Shown: positions 13,461 through 24,009 of the stretch, piece by piece
Position numbering within the stretch: position 1 is the stretch's first letter
Layout of the letters: each line of letters starts with the position of its first letter
Origin: Chaetoderma sp. LZ-2023a
Lineage: Eukaryota > Mollusca > Caudofoveata > Chaetodermatida > Chaetodermatidae
Assembly: GCA_034401795.1 (NCBI GenBank)
Contig: CM067371.1
Span: 82,277,306 to 82,341,305, forward strand
Length of the DNA stretch: 64,000 nucleotides
Reading direction: 5' to 3'
Notes under the pieces: generated by a model
Told to the model about the DNA's origin: nothing
The model's database searches: none
What the model saw: the letters and a program-made list of their open reading frames with translations, nothing else
Position numbers and translations under genes: made by a program

Positions 13461-14018
13461 CTTATGCTGCCTTATGGCATAAGTGTCTCGTTCTATGGGA
13501 ATTTGCAGATTGAAACTTGAAGGTCATGGGAACTGTATTGCAAGCACTGTTTAATAGAGGAGCGTGCGTTATACAAAGGAATGTACAGCTTCCAAAGGCG
13601 AATACTTAGTTTTGCTAAAGTGTATCTCTTAATTATCAGAACACGGCATCCTTTCACAGTCACAGGAGAACATTTGTCTCTCAAATTCTTGTAGATTTCT
13701 AATACATGTAGGTATAGAGATTGACACGCAGGCTCATTGTAATCCTTAATACCTATAGTTTTAGGAGATACGTGGTGTTAAATGTTGTCTGCGAAGGCAC
13801 CATATTCAGAGTTTAATGGCACTGGATATAATACTGCAGATAGCTATTAACCATATCCTTTGTCGAAACGTATTCATGAATTCACATATAATTTTATATA
13901 ATTTACATTTATATTTAAAGCGGTTTATACATTTAAAAGGGTGAACACTTCCTTGTGCGTCCTGAATGACCGTAGAAGAATTTGGTGAGTAGTGGTGTTC
14001 GCTGTTCTTGAAGCGCGT

Positions 14019-14123
14019 GCGTGCGTGCGCGCGCGCGCGCGTGCGTGCGTGCGTGCGTGCGCGCGCGCGTGCTTGCGTGCGTGTGTGCGTGCGTGCGTGC
14101 GTGCGCGTGCTTGCGTGCGTGTG

Positions 14124-14163
<40 letters not shown>

Positions 14164-14188
14164 TGTGTGCGTGCGTGCGTGCGTGTGC
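14019..14188. repeat. (GTGC)n/(GC)n simple repeat with poly-C nearby
   Basis: About 170 bp of GTGC/GTGT units; a run of C follows at 14,392-14,406. Open frames in all phases here are by-products of the repeat. Confidence 0.9.
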
Positions 14189-14800
14189 TTAGATCACCAA
14201 CCAAGAATGTATGCGTATGCTCTCAGAGACCCCAAGATCAAAGTTTTTCTAAAATAGGTCGTCGTAATACTACTGAGTGTACCACAGTGGGCAGCAATCA
14301 TATTTTTCATCACTTGATTATTGCTTTCACCTCAAGTGATGTCAAACAGTGTTCTTCACTTGACTGGAGAAAAACTTCACAATACTCACAGCCCCCCCCC
14401 CCCCCACCCTCCCATTAAAGAAGAACGCCAGAAACCCTATGCTACGTTGTATCCAATAAAGCCACACAACGTACGGTTTCAAAAAATATAATTATACCAT
14501 ATATTATCAAATTATAAGTGGAAATATTCATAACTTACAAATATGATGCTGTATCAAATGTTTTATTCCCGACTGGGGCCCGTGTATGAGGCCATAGGTA
14601 TGACGTTTTCCCTATCATCATTCAACCGTATCGGGAAAAAACCCTTGCGAATTGCGTTTTATAACGGATTGCTCGTCAACCCTGTTAGGATTATTTAAAC
14701 TATATTTTCGGAAATGTTGACGAATATTTGATAACACTGCTTTGTCCTATTTCTCTGATTGCACAGATTCTGCCATCGAGTTTTGATCTTGAGATAATGG

Positions 14801-15182
14801 AGGGTTCCAGTTTATCCATCAATCATCTGACGCCATAATCAACTACGTGACATGTCGGATGACATCACAATCAAATACGGCATGGATGACGTAGCTAACT
14901 TCGTTACGAACGCTTAATTGATGATGGATTAAGCGTTGGTGAACGAATCGTATGTCTTTACTATTCAATAAACATGCTGTTGAATATTTTGAAACAAATT
15001 TGACTGGGCGCTGTTGCTGCCATTGGCCAATCAAATTAGTTTCAAAATATTCAACAGCTTACCGGCATAGTTTTATGGAAATTGATAGTCAAGGAGTGCA
15101 GCGATCGATCGATCCCAACAATGGCAAAGCGTGGGTAGAGCTTAGCCAGAGATAGCTATAACTAAAACTAAATTCCTCCATT
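14801..15182 (-). mobile_element. Family A element, near full length
   Basis: GGGTTCCAGTTTATCCATC to AAATTCCTCCATT; the loop is shortened. Confidence 0.75.
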
Positions 15183-16080
15183 GAAAGGCGTGATTAGCTT
15201 AGGCATATCAATAACATTGCCACGTTAAAATCTACACTGTCGATGACCTTGCAGAAGAAGTAGAGAATAATCGCAATCCATCTCTAGATATTATGTTTTC
15301 CTACCAGCCTCAGAATTACCTGGGATATTGCAATGCTAATATAAGTGGCATGCGTCTTCATTAAATTTAGGCCTTCATAAACTTTATGTAATTACTATCC
15401 AAAAATAGCAAATATGTTTCATAAATTTGTAACAGTGCGATAAACTCAGTAACCTCTTCAATCTGTGCATATATAAATGTTTTTGATAGCCAAAATGCCT
15501 ACCGCGATAATACCATCCGAAGGTAATTACGCGCTCTCTACTGAGAATCATGGCCATGCCCTATATGCAGATGGTAGTCAACCTATGACGTCAGAGTTTG
15601 AATTAGCCGTCATAGATTTATAGTCACATTGTGGGTTTCCTTAATGTCGCCTTGGAACACGAAATGGTATAGCAGGAAGATATCTCTCCTAATAACTACT
15701 CCTGTGTCTATTTCAACTTATGACTTGTGACTGATATTAACCATTACTCGGGAATATCTCGATATGTGAGCTCCATTATATGATTCAAATTTTTTATCAT
15801 TTCCAACATAATTATCTGAGGCAGCAGACGAAGGTAGCATGTCGGTATCTCTTCTGGTAGACTTCGTAATACTGCTCTAATTGTACCTGCCAAGAACTAT
15901 ATGCACGGATCGCGTGACCATAGAGGGCAGTATGTATTCTGTGGAAGCTGTCAATGAACGTTTGTATTTTCTCAGATGCATACCACATCACTGCACATCC
16001 ATCCACAAATGACTTATCGATATTTGAATGCATTCCTCCAAAGTATTTTAGATGCCACTTTGTTTTCTGCATCTTTCATA
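15183..16080. other. No gene seen
   Basis: AT-rich; an 86-codon minus-strand frame at 15,812-16,072 has no recognisable feature. Confidence 0.35.
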
Positions 16081-16350
16081 TGTCCACTCTCATCACCTCA
16101 GATTGCCCTGTAGGTGGGGCTTAGAATACACCTTCCGTATCCTCTGCGTGTCGTAAGAGGCGACTAAAGGAGGCAAGGGTGAGGTAACCCTGACAGAAAC
16201 CTCGAGTGCTGAAGACGAAGGTTCCAGGCCGCACGGCGCACTCTAATAAACCATGGATCCACGCACTTAACGCTTATGATCATGTCGATAGTCACTTACA
16301 GGACTGGCGGTATGATCAGCGAACGAAAAGAAGAAGAAGATCACCTCAGT
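16081..16350 (+). repeat. Possible SINE-like or other dispersed repeat
   Basis: A GC-richer stretch has a GTCGTAAGAGGCGACTAAAG core preceded by CCTTCCGTATCCTCTGCGT and ending in an A/G-rich tail (AAAAGAAGAAGAAGA). I recall a similar core in repeats of several invertebrates but cannot name the family. It occurs once in this window. Confidence 0.3.
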
Positions 16351-16436
16351 TGAATATCTGTTGGGAGCGAATGTCAAAGTCATTGGACTCAGCGTCCCAA
16401 CTACTACTAGGAAATAGTGTTATGGTATCTTTTGGG

Positions 16437-16709
16437 AATACAGGTAAGCTGTTGAATATTTTAAAACCAATTTGGCTGGGTGTTGACGCCGCTATGGCAC
16501 CAACAGCACCCAGATAAATAGTCTCAAAACATTTAGCAAAATGTTCATTAAATAGTAAATAGTAAAATTCGCACAACTTGACGGATTATTATTTAGCGTT
16601 TATGGCGGACTTGAATATGCCATTCATGACATAATTGATAGTGGTGTCAGCATACATGTGAGGTAGTTGATAATGGCATCATATGATTGAGCAATAAACT
16701 AGATTCATT
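16437..16709 (+). mobile_element. Family A element lacking its 5' end
   Basis: Begins at ATACAGGTAAGCTGTTGAATATT and includes a diverged hairpin and tail. Confidence 0.65.
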
Positions 16710-16823
16710 TAATGTTTCAAAATGCCACCTGGAATACTTCCCTCAAGGACTTCCGTTAGCTGTGATTTAGGAGATATATATATGCCACGTCCTAGCCACG
16801 TCCTAGCCACAGCATCCAAATGC

Positions 16824-17010
16824 ACATCGAAATGACGACGTATGAAGTTCGCATATACATAGGAAGCTGACGTGGTGCTAGCTATTCTATAACATTTTAA
16901 TTAAGCAATTACGATGACTCCTGAGTAGGACTCGCGGGTAATGAGACAAAATTAGAAGGAATTGTCGCAATTGCATACAATTAACTTTTGACCGTTTCCG
17001 GGATCGTAGC
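16824..17010 (+). repeat. Left flanking direct repeat (187 bp)
   Basis: This segment matches 30,253-30,438 in the same orientation along its whole length, at roughly 75-80% identity by eye. Shared stretches include GGTAATGAGACAAAATTA and ATACAATTAACTTTTGACC. A TATATATAG..GAC.GTC.. motif follows about 25 bp downstream here and about 110 bp downstream of the right copy. The pair brackets the viral-type block, so it could be a terminal direct repeat, an LTR-like sequence, or a host repeat present before insertion. No reverse transcriptase or gag is visible to support an LTR element. Confidence 0.75.
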
Positions 17011-17339
17011 AAGATTGCACTACCCGGGGTATATATAGGGACAGTCCATACACCCTTCGATTTTTGCAATTCAGCTGCAGTGTTCCAACGCGCCATGAAC
17101 TAGATCTTTCGAGAATACTTAAGACAACTCATGCACGTTTTCATCAACGATGTCTTGGGTTACTCGAGGCGCCCTGTGTAACACGATCACTACCTTCATC
17201 TAGTCATGCAGAAGGTACAAGTGTACAATGTTCAACCGAAACGCATAAAATGCAATTTTGCAAATAGGGCCATAGAGAAGGCGTGCCCTGACATTTTGGC
17301 ACAAGATTCATAGTGTGTACAGACAACAAGATGCTTAGG
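17011..17339. other. Non-coding leader between left direct repeat and polymerase
   Basis: There is a TATA-like tract (TATATATAGG) near 17,030-17,040 and otherwise no recognisable gene. The stretch sits where the polymerase promoter would lie. No terminal inverted repeat matching 27,380-27,673 was found here. Confidence 0.4.
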
Positions 17340-20300
17340 AGTCTGTTCGTGGGATCAACCAGGCGGCCCATCCACTGGAGCACTTACCTCCCCTACGCAG
17401 GATCACTGAGCGAGTGATGAGGGGGCCGAGGTCTGAACCCTTCGCCCGGAGCATGAAACAAGAAGGCGAACACATTCTCGACCAGCGTCTCGGCAAAAGG
17501 GAGACAGAGGATTCAGGACGCTGGTCAGTATGCTGGATATTCTTCATAGGTCTAGAAGGAGACCTCACATGCCAGACCATGCAAAACATCCAGCAGACTG
17601 TCCAGAACGCCTTCTACCTCCGCTACACCCATACCTATCGCATCCGTCACATCGAAGACGGTAGGGTGATGCTCTTCCACAAGAATGCTTCAGGGAGCCC
17701 GTGGCTGAAGATGATAGGAGCAGTTCAGGACTGGGTGGCAGCAAGAGAGCAAGCCCGCCTCGACACAGACAATGTCGATCGACCCAAAACCAAGTGGGCT
17801 TTCGTTCGATCAATCAACGTTGAGATCAGGGCTGTCATCGACCACCACCCTTTGCTTGGGACAGGCCCCCTCCCAGACTGGCTCCGACAGAAGAAGAGTA
17901 TGACCACTGAGGAGCGAGAGCGGATAGAAGTACAGCTCATGCACGAGAGCTTGCCACACAGTTCTACAGCAAGACAGTGACAGTACCTGATGTCCGCAAG
18001 ACCTCGCTGGATCAGCTGGACACGGTAGAGTTCTTCACCAAGATCGAGATTCGCGTGTATGAACCAACCGAAGAGGGCACCTGGCACTTGGTCAGGCAAG
18101 CGGCTCACTACCGTGACACCATGACCATCAGAGTCTGGGACCACCACGCCTTCTACATCAAGACCATCTCCAAGCTGGCACATACACTAGTCTGCAGTCA
18201 CGGTCAGCATAGATTTACAAAGGCATGCTATCTTCAATGCCATGCTGGGCACTGTACAGGTGGCAAAACAACAACCATGTGTCCTGGCAAGAAGGTTGAG
18301 GCACCACAGTCTGCATATGAGAAAGTCTTCTATCCACCCAACCATCCAGTTCAGCAGCTACTCGTTGGATCGAGTATGAGTCAAGAAATAGAGGCGTACA
18401 CATACACCATGTAGAGTGTGGGCATGGTGGTGAGTGTTGGATCGAGGGCGCTCCCGTAGATGGTTATGATCTGACCACCAGCATCATTTAGCAGTTCCAT
18501 GGCTGTTACTGGCATGGGTGCCCCCAACACCAGCGAGGTGAGGATGCCGAACAAAGATACCGCAAGACAGTCCTGAGAAAGGAGAAGCTGAGAGCATTTG
18601 GATGCACCCTTGTGGTACAGTGGGAGTGCTGTATAAAACGCTGTCCAAGCGTCCCTAAACGAGTTCGGCCTGTCCCTTACCCACACTTCATAGTTTACGA
18701 CTTCGAAGCATTCCTAGATGGTATCAAGACTCATCCTACGGAGACTCTCACGATCGAGAGTACTCACATACCTATCTCTGTGTCAGTTGGCTGCTCCTTA
18801 GATGACGCCACGAGTGCGCCCACTCACCTCTGCAATCCTGACACCAAAGAACTGATCAGAGATTTCCTGCTGGTGATCCAATGGCGAGCACATCTAATCC
18901 GGACAAGGGTTAGGGCACAGTACATACCAACAGACCGGGACAGGCTCCCAAAGCGACAGCAGCGACTGATCAACAAGTGGTGTGACCAAGTGCCTGTACT
19001 GGGGTTCAACTCTTGGCGGTATGACCTGAACCTCAATAAGAAGTACTTTGTCGATGAGCTGACTGACAGTACAGGTACAGTGAAAGTCGCCAAGAAGGCT
19101 AGTCAGACAATGTTCCTCATAACACCTGGGCTACAGTTTCTGGATGTTCTGAACTACCTCGGCCCAGGAGTCTCATACGAGGTATGGGTCAAAGCTTACG
19201 GGTGTACACAGCAGAAGAGCTGGTTCCCGTATGAATGGCATGACACACATGAGAAGCTCAACTATCCAGGGGGTCCTGACTACTCAGCATGGACATCTAA
19301 GCTCAAGGGTGGCTACCTCTTGATGCGAGCAGAGTGGGAACAGTGTAACCAGACATTCAGCGAGCATGGAATGCGGACATTCGCCGACTGGCTGCGATAC
19401 TACAACAACCTGGACGTCAGTCCATTCATCGAAGCCCTAGAGCGGATGCGGGAGTTCTACACAGAATGAGAAATAGACATCCTCAAAGACGTGGTGTCTC
19501 TCCCAGGTGTGTCACGGCAGTACCTCCTATGTGGAACCGCTCAGCACATGCCGGATGTTAGCTTCTATTCACTGGGCAAGGAAGCCTACGAGATGCTGAA
19601 GGGTGCTCTTGCTGGTGGTCCCAGCATCGTGTTCACCAGATACCATGAGGCCGGTGTGACTCGAATCCGCCAGAGTGAGCGTGTCTGCCAATGTCTACTC
19701 GGCTATGATGCAAATGCTCTGTACCTGTCAATGATGGCTAAAGAGATGCCATGTGGTAAGGAAACAGTGCGCCATTGGTCTTGTGCCAGTGGTGTAGCTA
19801 GCTTTAAGGAGGTTCTCCTAGCAGATAGCTGGTTTGGGTTTGCTGTGGTGGATATAGAGGTCCCCAAGGCTCAGTGGGCAAAGTTCGAGGAAATGCCTCC
19901 TCTCTTCTATAACCTCGAGATCCTGGTAGAGGAAATCTCTTCTGAGATGCTGGCATATCTAGGGCGAACAGGGAGGAAGCGTCCCACCACCAAGAAGCTG
20001 GTCGGTGCCCTCTCTGGCAAGAAGCAGCTACTGTATGCAAAGACACTCAAGTGGTATATAACCCATGGCCTCGAGATCACTGCTGTATACTGCCCCATAG
20101 ACTATGAGGACAAGCGCCCATTCGAGTGGTTCATGGAGAATGTTACGGAGGCCCGCCGCTCAGGAGATGTAGATAAGAGCAAAGGGCTCTTGGCAGATCT
20201 CTTCAAACTCCTTGGCAACAGTGCCTACGGGAAGCTCATCGAGGCCCTAGAACGTCATAGCAACGCCAGCTTCACGAAGGCTGAACACATGGTAGACAAG

Positions 20301-20929
20301 GCCCTGCGTGAGATCGGTGAGTCATACGAGCTCCAGAGTCGCAAGCCGAGAATTACTATTCGAAGGCCCTTCCAGGTGGGGATAGCCATTTATGAGCTCG
20401 GGAAGCTGCGAATACTGGAGTTCTACTATGACTTCCTCGATCGCGATGTAGCTCGTGACAGCTTTGATTACCTGCAGATGGACACTGACTCTGCATATAT
20501 CGCTATAGCAGGGTCAAACCTCGACGGCGTAATTCACCCTGAGATGCAAAGCAGAGAACCAGCGCTCATAAGCGGGACTGGCTAGCTTGGGACAAATGGT
20601 CTGGATGGACTCTGGGACTGTTCAAGCTCGAGTTCGAAGGCTCTCGTGGCATCGCTATCTGCTCCAAATGCTACTACATGGAGAGCACAGCTGCAAGTAA
20701 GTGCTCGGCTAAGGGAATGTCAAAGTGGTAGAATGAGGTCTCTTGGCAGAGGTTCTACAGTGCCCTACATGGCGGGGTGGACAGAGCTAAAAACCGAGGC
20801 CTGCGCATGTGCAACCAGCTCAAGCTGAATACCTGATGTGTTCAACACGCATACCTTAGCATAGCCAAAGTAAAGTACCGTCAAGGTCGTCGCTTCCACT
20901 GGTTAGTCGCAAAAGCGCATATGACTTAG
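17340..20929 (+). pseudogene. polB: Protein-primed family B DNA polymerase (Polinton type), broken
   Basis: The polymerase would copy the linear viral genome from a protein primer. In order along the sequence come an N-terminal region with the LLGTGPLPDWLR signature (about 17,850), a Cys/His-rich stretch (about 18,190-18,300), and the FHGCYWHGCP motif seen in Polinton polymerases (about 18,495). The 3'-5' exonuclease motifs follow: DFE at 18,699, N..RYD near 19,010 and YNNLD near 19,400. Palm motif A is YDANALYLS near 19,705, motif B is LLGNSAYGK near 20,211 and motif C is MDTDS near 20,507. A thumb-like region (RPFQVGIAIYELGKLRILEF) is split from motif B by about 40 residues, and a C-terminal tail reaches 20,929. 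Breaks are frameshifts near 17,935, 18,350 and 20,560, and in-frame stops at 18,489 (TAG), 19,467 (TGA), 20,729 (TAG) and 20,834 (TGA). All catalytic motifs survive, so inactivation looks recent relative to family age. An open frame begins at 17,340, but the true start is uncertain. Confidence 0.95.
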
Positions 20930-21012
20930 TTCTCTGTCTGTAGAGTTGGCAATATGCCAGCTCAGTACCTCACCAAGAACATTGGTCCCAGCAACCACAA
21001 GCTTGAAATCGT

Positions 21013-21671
21013 CTAGCATATCCATCTGCTGGATGACTCCTCCCTTCTGAACCAACACCTACCTGTAGTATGAATTCCGTCATTGCACCCACAGCGTAGT
21101 TTGGATCCCATTTGCTTCAGTTCCTGGTCATTCTCGTCATGCCAGACATGAAGTCTTGGAGCATTCATCGACACATCTGCGAGATGCTCAGTGTACACCT
21201 GGAGGAACAACCTATCCTGCATGGCAGCTGGATTCACGTGCGTGTTCTCGAGGAGGGTGAAGAGTGGAACTGCCACAGGCTTCTCGACACCTACCAGTAG
21301 TTCGAATGCCGTGAACCCCTTACCCACAGCATAGTACCCCCTTCCCTTCGCATAGAAGGTTGGTCCACGAGCCAGCGGACCTAGGACTCGGTACTCATCG
21401 TCCACATAGGTGGTGTCTGCACGATCTTCCACCTGTTCAGAACCTGCGGGAACTCTACCGTCCATTCTCTTGTGCTCTGAAGCTTGAACTCGAGTGTCAT
21501 GCTCTTGATCTCGTGGATCTGTGCCTAGATTGCAAAGTCGAAGTACTTCCCAGCAGCTGACAACGGGTTCTCATCATGTATACTGGGTCGAACGACCATC
21601 AGGCTGTCCTTCCGAGGATTAGTGCGGTGTGATGTCACAGGTTCAATGGCCCCATCTGGATGCTGCAGCAT
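21013..21671 (-). pseudogene. Unrecognised element gene, convergent with polymerase, broken
   Basis: A minus-strand frame opens with ATG at 21,671, directly preceded in sense by CTTAAAC, a motif seen before other genes of the block. The frame carries an in-frame TAG at 21,525-21,527. A frameshift near 21,425 then leads into a longer frame running to 21,013. The downstream part (about 110 residues) is a mixed beta-rich sequence with FELLVGVEKPVAVPLFTLLE and no motif I can assign. It faces the polymerase tail-to-tail and is divergent from the gene starting near 21,723. A structural virion protein is possible by position only; I do not recognise the family. Confidence 0.6.
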
Positions 21672-21703
21672 GTTTAAGGTCTGGGTATATGGAGGTTTTA
21701 AAT
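21672..21703 (-). promoter_or_regulatory. TTTAA-type motifs before divergent genes
   Basis: CTTAAAC reads directly into the ATG of the minus-strand gene at 21,671, and a second GTTTTAAAT lies at about 21,694. Both sit in the short gap between two divergent element genes. Confidence 0.4.
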
Positions 21704-21722
21704 GGCTGCCATGTTCGGTTAA

Positions 21723-22451
21723 GTTCTCCAGCAGATTGTCTATAGGCAGGAGGACAAGTTGGCACGACAGTCAGCACTACAGCCACGGCGTGCACTGTCC
21801 CACTGTGACAGGGCGCGAGGATTCCATCGTGACATTAACATTATCCACGAGTGAGCCAAGGTCACACCTCCATCTGATGAGGAGATACTGGCCACCATAG
21901 AGGAAGGAGCGCCAGCTCATAGTACCAAAGAACTCCTGACTCGGATATTCTACCAGAAGTTTGACAGCACCCAGGGCAGGGGATTCAACCTACCTGTGGC
22001 CCAAACCAACAGTCTTGTTATTCTAGCTCTCCAAAGGGCGAGGGTCGAACCCAAAGATCTAGTAACGGTTGGGAAGTGGGCTGCCGTATTTAGCCTCCAT
22101 AGCCAGGAAGAGCGAGATATACTGCATAGCCTCCAGTCTGGAGAAAATAACTACTTCAGGGAGGAGGTCAGTGCCGCTGTAGCAGAGAGCCATGACACTG
22201 GTGGTGCAGAAGGTACTCAGGAGGGGCTCACTGTTGGCCACAAGGCGCTGTTGCACATCTTCAACGAAAGAGGGCGCAGGAGATTGGCCAGTAATCTGCC
22301 AGCATTTATGAAATTCCCAGATAACTACCAGGACTACCTCATCAAATCCACTCGCAAGCACGATGCTAGTCATGCATGGCTAAAGTTGTCGTCCATGAGA
22401 AGTTCCAGAAGAAGAGAGTCCCAGACTCTGACCCTCAGTGGGAAGAGTTAA
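21723..22451 (+). pseudogene. Unrecognised element gene, helix-rich, one nonsense codon
   Basis: One reading frame is open from 21,723 to 22,451 except for a TGA at 21,852-21,854. The product after the stop is largely helical and charged, with the segments PAHSTKELLTRIFYQKF, VTVGKWAAVFSLHSQEERD and RRRLASNLPAFMKFPDNYQ. No catalytic or metal-binding motif is evident. It is divergent from the minus-strand gene ending its 5' side at 21,671, so both could share the 21,672-21,722 interval, which holds TTTAA-type motifs. Its last about 75 bases overlap the start of the acidic repeat gene at 22,376 in another frame, so its natural end may be earlier than 22,451. Function unknown. Confidence 0.55.
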
Positions 22452-22612
22452 AGCAACAGTTTAAGTGACAGTTTCAGCAACAGGCTTCTGACGAAACAGA
22501 CGAAGTTCCCCAAGCTTCTGATGAAGTTCCTCAAGCTTCAGACGAAGGTCCTCAAGCATCTGACGAAGTAGCAGAGACCGCGGACGAAGTTCCTCAGCCT
22601 TCAGATGAATGA
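22376..22612 (+). pseudogene. Small acidic protein with C-terminal 7-residue repeats
   Basis: An ATG at 22,376 opens a frame with a basic, charged N-terminus (MAKVVVHEKFQKKRV), a TGA at 22,466-22,468, and then five 21-bp repeats from about 22,499 encoding SDEVPQA-like heptads, ending at TGA 22,610-22,612. The repeat codes for a highly acidic tail, which favours this strand as the coding one over the antisense frame. It lies tail-to-tail with, and overlaps, the 3' end of the ATPase gene on the other strand. The single stop may be a mutation in this copy. No family recognised. Confidence 0.55.
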
Positions 22613-23293
22613 AAACAAAGTTGCGGCAGCTGCGACAGTCTGTCAGCGATGAGCAGGCTAGTTTGCTGGCTGGATACAGCTTGTAGGTGAAGGTCTGCGC
22701 CTTTTCCAGAGATGGCTTGAAGTGTGACACCTCACCTGTCTCCTTGTTGCTGAAGATGAATCGGTACAGATCAGCTGCCCTCTGTACAGCTGCGATAAAG
22801 TTCCATTTGGTCTCCTTGAGGGTTAGGCTGTCGTATATGGTCTCTAGCAGGGAACGTCCACACTTAGAGCTGAAGTATAGCAACCGGGCATTGTGATGTC
22901 CGGTGAGATCTCGTGGGTGTACTTCTGAAAGAGGATGAAGACAGTTATCTTTGTGTGCCGGATGTGCCTGGTGATGCTGCTGAGGTAGGTGACTGTCTTC
23001 TGGTCCATTGCAGGGTCATCGATAACAAGAACAAGTGGTTCTGTCAGTCGGGCTGCCAGCAGCTTCTCCATCAGTGCTTGAAGGTTCTGCATCTTGGTGA
23101 TTGGGCCATTGTACCATTGATCATTACTGTCAACCGCCTCAGTGGTGGAATCAGACACCAGAAGGATGTATTGAGAGTGTAGATGTTCAGACTGGAGAGC
23201 CCGCAGCAAGATGTTTTTGCTGTGTCCTGACGGGGCAATGATCAGCACCACATGGCCAGCATTGGTCGGCCTACTGTCGAATGGTACAGACAT
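22461..23293 (-). pseudogene. Probable FtsK/HerA (A32-like) DNA-packaging ATPase, frameshifted
   Basis: A32-type ATPases pump viral DNA into capsids. The N-terminal half reads as a P-loop ATPase core: strand plus loop VVLIIAPSGHSKN at residues about 15-27, Walker B PLVLVIDDPAMD near residue 90, and a strand ending in Gln (ITVFILFQ) that matches the post-Walker-B glutamine strand of this family. The Walker A loop is divergent: the lysine is kept, but glycines and the Ser/Thr after Lys are replaced. A frameshift lies near 22,870, after which the ATPase-like sequence continues in another frame toward 22,461. The last 150 bases overlap the antisense acidic repeat gene, so the true end is probably upstream of 22,461. 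The ATG at 23,293 overlaps the preceding gene by 23 bp. Confidence 0.72.
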
Positions 23294-23549
23294 GCATGCG
23301 GAGGATGGTTACCACTTGGTCGGCGGTACCCTCGTCTATATCTGGGCGACTAAACGACAGTACGTCCTGCACCAGCTCTTTCGCCTGCCGAGGGGGGAAT
23401 CCTGCACCTCCGGCGGATACGAAGGATGCGATGGAGGCGTCAAGCATAAAATCCCAGCAGCAGCTGAGAAGATAGCGTAGAGGGCCTGTATCAGCACCCT
23501 CAGTATCTAGTACATCCAGTATCTGTATGATACATGCACGGGAAGCCAA
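23271..23549 (-). CDS. Small element protein, 92 residues, upstream of ATPase
   Basis: The frame is intact from ATG at 23,549. The product is mixed hydrophobic/helical with a Gly/Ala/Pro-rich centre (SAGGAGFPPRQAKELVQDV) and no recognisable domain. It ends 23 bp inside the ATPase frame. A TTTAA-type motif lies about 15 bp upstream (23,561-23,570). It could be a separate small virion gene, or the N-terminal part of the ATPase separated by a frameshift. The overlap and frame change leave both possible. Confidence 0.5.
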   Translation of the reverse strand: MASRACIIQILDVLDTEGADTGPLRYLLSCCWDFMLDASIASFVSAGGAGFPPRQAKELVQDVLSFSRPDIDEGTADQVVTILRMHVCTIRQ

Positions 23550-23595
23550 GACTATCCTGTGGTCTTAAACGGCAAGCCAAAGAATCCTGACTTCT

Positions 23596-24009
23596 TCACC
23601 TCTGGTAGCTGGAGGCTGGCGGTAGCACGTTTTTGCCATCGATAGTGATGGTGCCTATCTTGAAATTCTCTCCATCCTGTTGGAATGAGCTCCGCGATTT
23701 CAGGAGATCCTTAACCCGGTCCTGTGCAAAGTACTCAGCCATAATCTTGATGGCTCCAGCCTCATCGACTCCGAGCATACCGAGCATCGTCGCCCTCTCC
23801 TTGAGGCCCATCCCCTTGTATACAGTCTTAGCCTTGTTAATGGCCGATTGTCCGACCGTATCAGTGATCCCGATGAGATCTTGGGCTGGGATGGTACCTC
23901 GGATGTCCCGCGGGTCTCCCTTCTCATCAAAGTCTAGGAAGGAAATACGGGCAACAGTCTCCTCTGAGCCTAGATCTTTGCTTTCTAGGTCTGTGAGTGA
24001 CAGAGTCAC
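23596..24009 (-). CDS. Unrecognised element protein, about 137 residues
   Basis: The frame is open to 24,009, where it begins at GTG; no suitable ATG lies in front, so the start may have decayed or lie elsewhere. The protein is mixed alpha/beta, with ISFLDFDEKGDPRDI and KMGTIT/IDGKNV-like segments, and shows no known catalytic motif. Its first codon overlaps the TGA (24,006-24,008) of the membrane-type gene upstream. A GGTTTAAGCC motif plus a TATATA stretch lies 15-30 bp before it. Function unknown; a minor structural role is possible from context only. Confidence 0.5.
   Translation of the reverse strand: MTLSLTDLESKDLGSEETVARISFLDFDEKGDPRDIRGTIPAQDLIGITDTVGQSAINKAKTVYKGMGLKERATMLGMLGVDEAGAIKIMAEYFAQDRVKDLLKSRSSFQQDGENFKIGTITIDGKNVLPPASSYQR

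Noticed and set aside
13806-14418. Arg/Cys/Ala/Val- and Thr-His-Ala-Arg-rich frames
   Set aside because: They read through the GTGC repeat and have no other content.
17340-20929. Stop-codon reassignment or programmed frameshifting to explain the polymerase breaks
   Set aside because: Both TAG and TGA occur, frameshifts go at sites without slippery context, and neighbouring genes are broken too. Mutational decay is simpler.
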